Below are positions 43,489-43,719 of a stretch of 43,719 bases of DNA, piece after piece. The notes under the pieces were generated by a model. That model ran no database searches. It saw only the letters and a list, made by a program, of their open reading frames with translations, and was not told where the DNA came from. The DNA is from Bryobacterales bacterium (GTDB taxonomy: Bacteria; Acidobacteriota; Terriglobia; Bryobacterales; Bryobacteraceae): assembly GCA_026954325.1 (NCBI GenBank), contig JAIXKK010000227.1, positions 1-43,719 of the forward strand, in the 5' to 3' direction. Numbering within the stretch: the first letter of the stretch is position 1; each line of letters starts with the position of its first letter. Position numbers and translations under genes: made by a program.

Positions 43489-43719
43489 CCGCATCATCGA
43501 ATTTTCCGGCGCCAACAAGTTCCTCGTGCTTCTGCTCATTGCGGCGGCCGCGGTGGGCGGGTACTGGTCAATGATGGATGTGCCGCTCGACGCCATCCCC
43601 GATCTCAGCGATACGCAGGTGATCATCTACTCGCGCTGGGACCGCAGTCCGGACATCGTGGAGGACCAGGTGACTTACCCGGTGGTGACGGCCATGCTGG
43701 GCGCGCCGCGGGTCAAGGA
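43481..43719 (+). CDS. cusA: Heavy-metal RND efflux pump, N-terminus (CusA-like, partial)
   Basis: The first 79 codons of the gene are present before the window ends. The start is MIDRIIEFSGANKFLV, followed by TM1 (LLLIAAAAVGGYWSM) and VPLDAIPDLSDTQVIIY, then VEDQVTYPVVTAML, the highly conserved beginning of HAE/HME RND pumps of the CusA/CzcA family. It uses proton import to expel Cu/Ag-type or divalent cations. It overlaps the adaptor gene by 8 bp. Substrate residues lie beyond the window. Confidence 0.93.
   Translation, partial: MIDRIIEFSGANKFLVLLLIAAAAVGGYWSMMDVPLDAIPDLSDTQVIIYSRWDRSPDIVEDQVTYPVVTAMLGAPRVK

Noticed and set aside
1..43719. CRISPR arrays, tRNA/rRNA genes, intact transposases or attachment sites
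   Set aside because: I scanned for evenly spaced repeats, conserved tRNA/rRNA stretches and transposase motifs and found none convincing; a covariance-model search could still find a small RNA.

Overview
The window is GC-rich bacterial chromosome, most likely from an Acidobacteriota member of the Bryobacterales / Candidatus Solibacter type. The evidence is the combination of families: a TIGR03437 (Solibacter C-terminal domain) protein, TIGR03436-type VWA proteins, Oar-like TonB-dependent outer-membrane barrels, winged-helix/PD40 membrane regulators, and many secreted enzymes with twin-arginine-like signals. No rRNA, tRNA, CRISPR array or intact insertion sequence was recognised.

Layout. 1-4374 (minus): a tandem duplication of a membrane winged-helix/beta-propeller regulator, promoter included. 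4459-6036: a secreted HExxH metallopeptidase-like protein, an intact hicAB toxin-antitoxin pair, and the decayed remnant of a second, oppositely oriented hicBA pair. 6029-16733: catabolic and export genes, comprising a PQQ-type propeller, an APC amino-acid permease, an exported TIM-barrel isomerase with an exported Gfo/Idh/MocA oxidoreductase, an M28 peptidase with an exported HpcH/HpaI aldolase, a cytochrome-fused PQQ sugar dehydrogenase and a zinc-ribbon membrane protein. 16740-20354 (minus): the housekeeping pair dprA-topA. 20462-26633: a beta-helix protein, an HTH/SEC-C protein, a TIGR03437 protein, a small secreted protein, an HDOD protein and a frameshifted Sir2 gene. 26715-31245 (plus): a tightly overlapping operon of a plug-less Oar barrel, a VWA protein and a proline-rich coiled-coil membrane protein. 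31403-34080 (minus): typA and a CDF metal transporter. 34193-39163 (minus): a VWA protein, a full-length Oar receptor and the decayed C-terminal remnant of another Oar gene. 39236-43719: a cytochrome c/copper-monooxygenase-like protein facing a copper/silver-type RND efflux operon (small Cys-rich protein, outer-membrane factor, adaptor, start of the pump).

How the genes fit together. The central stretch looks like uptake and periplasmic oxidation or breakdown of sugars and peptides. The two barrel/VWA loci look like envelope transport or surface systems. The right end is metal homeostasis. The most unusual items are the plug-less barrel/VWA/coiled-coil operon, the promoter of the duplicated regulator whose two copies differ by exactly two helical-turn repeat units, the decayed hicBA beside an intact hicAB, and the copper-enzyme/copper-efflux divergon. 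Functions are read from motifs by eye; no database search was possible.
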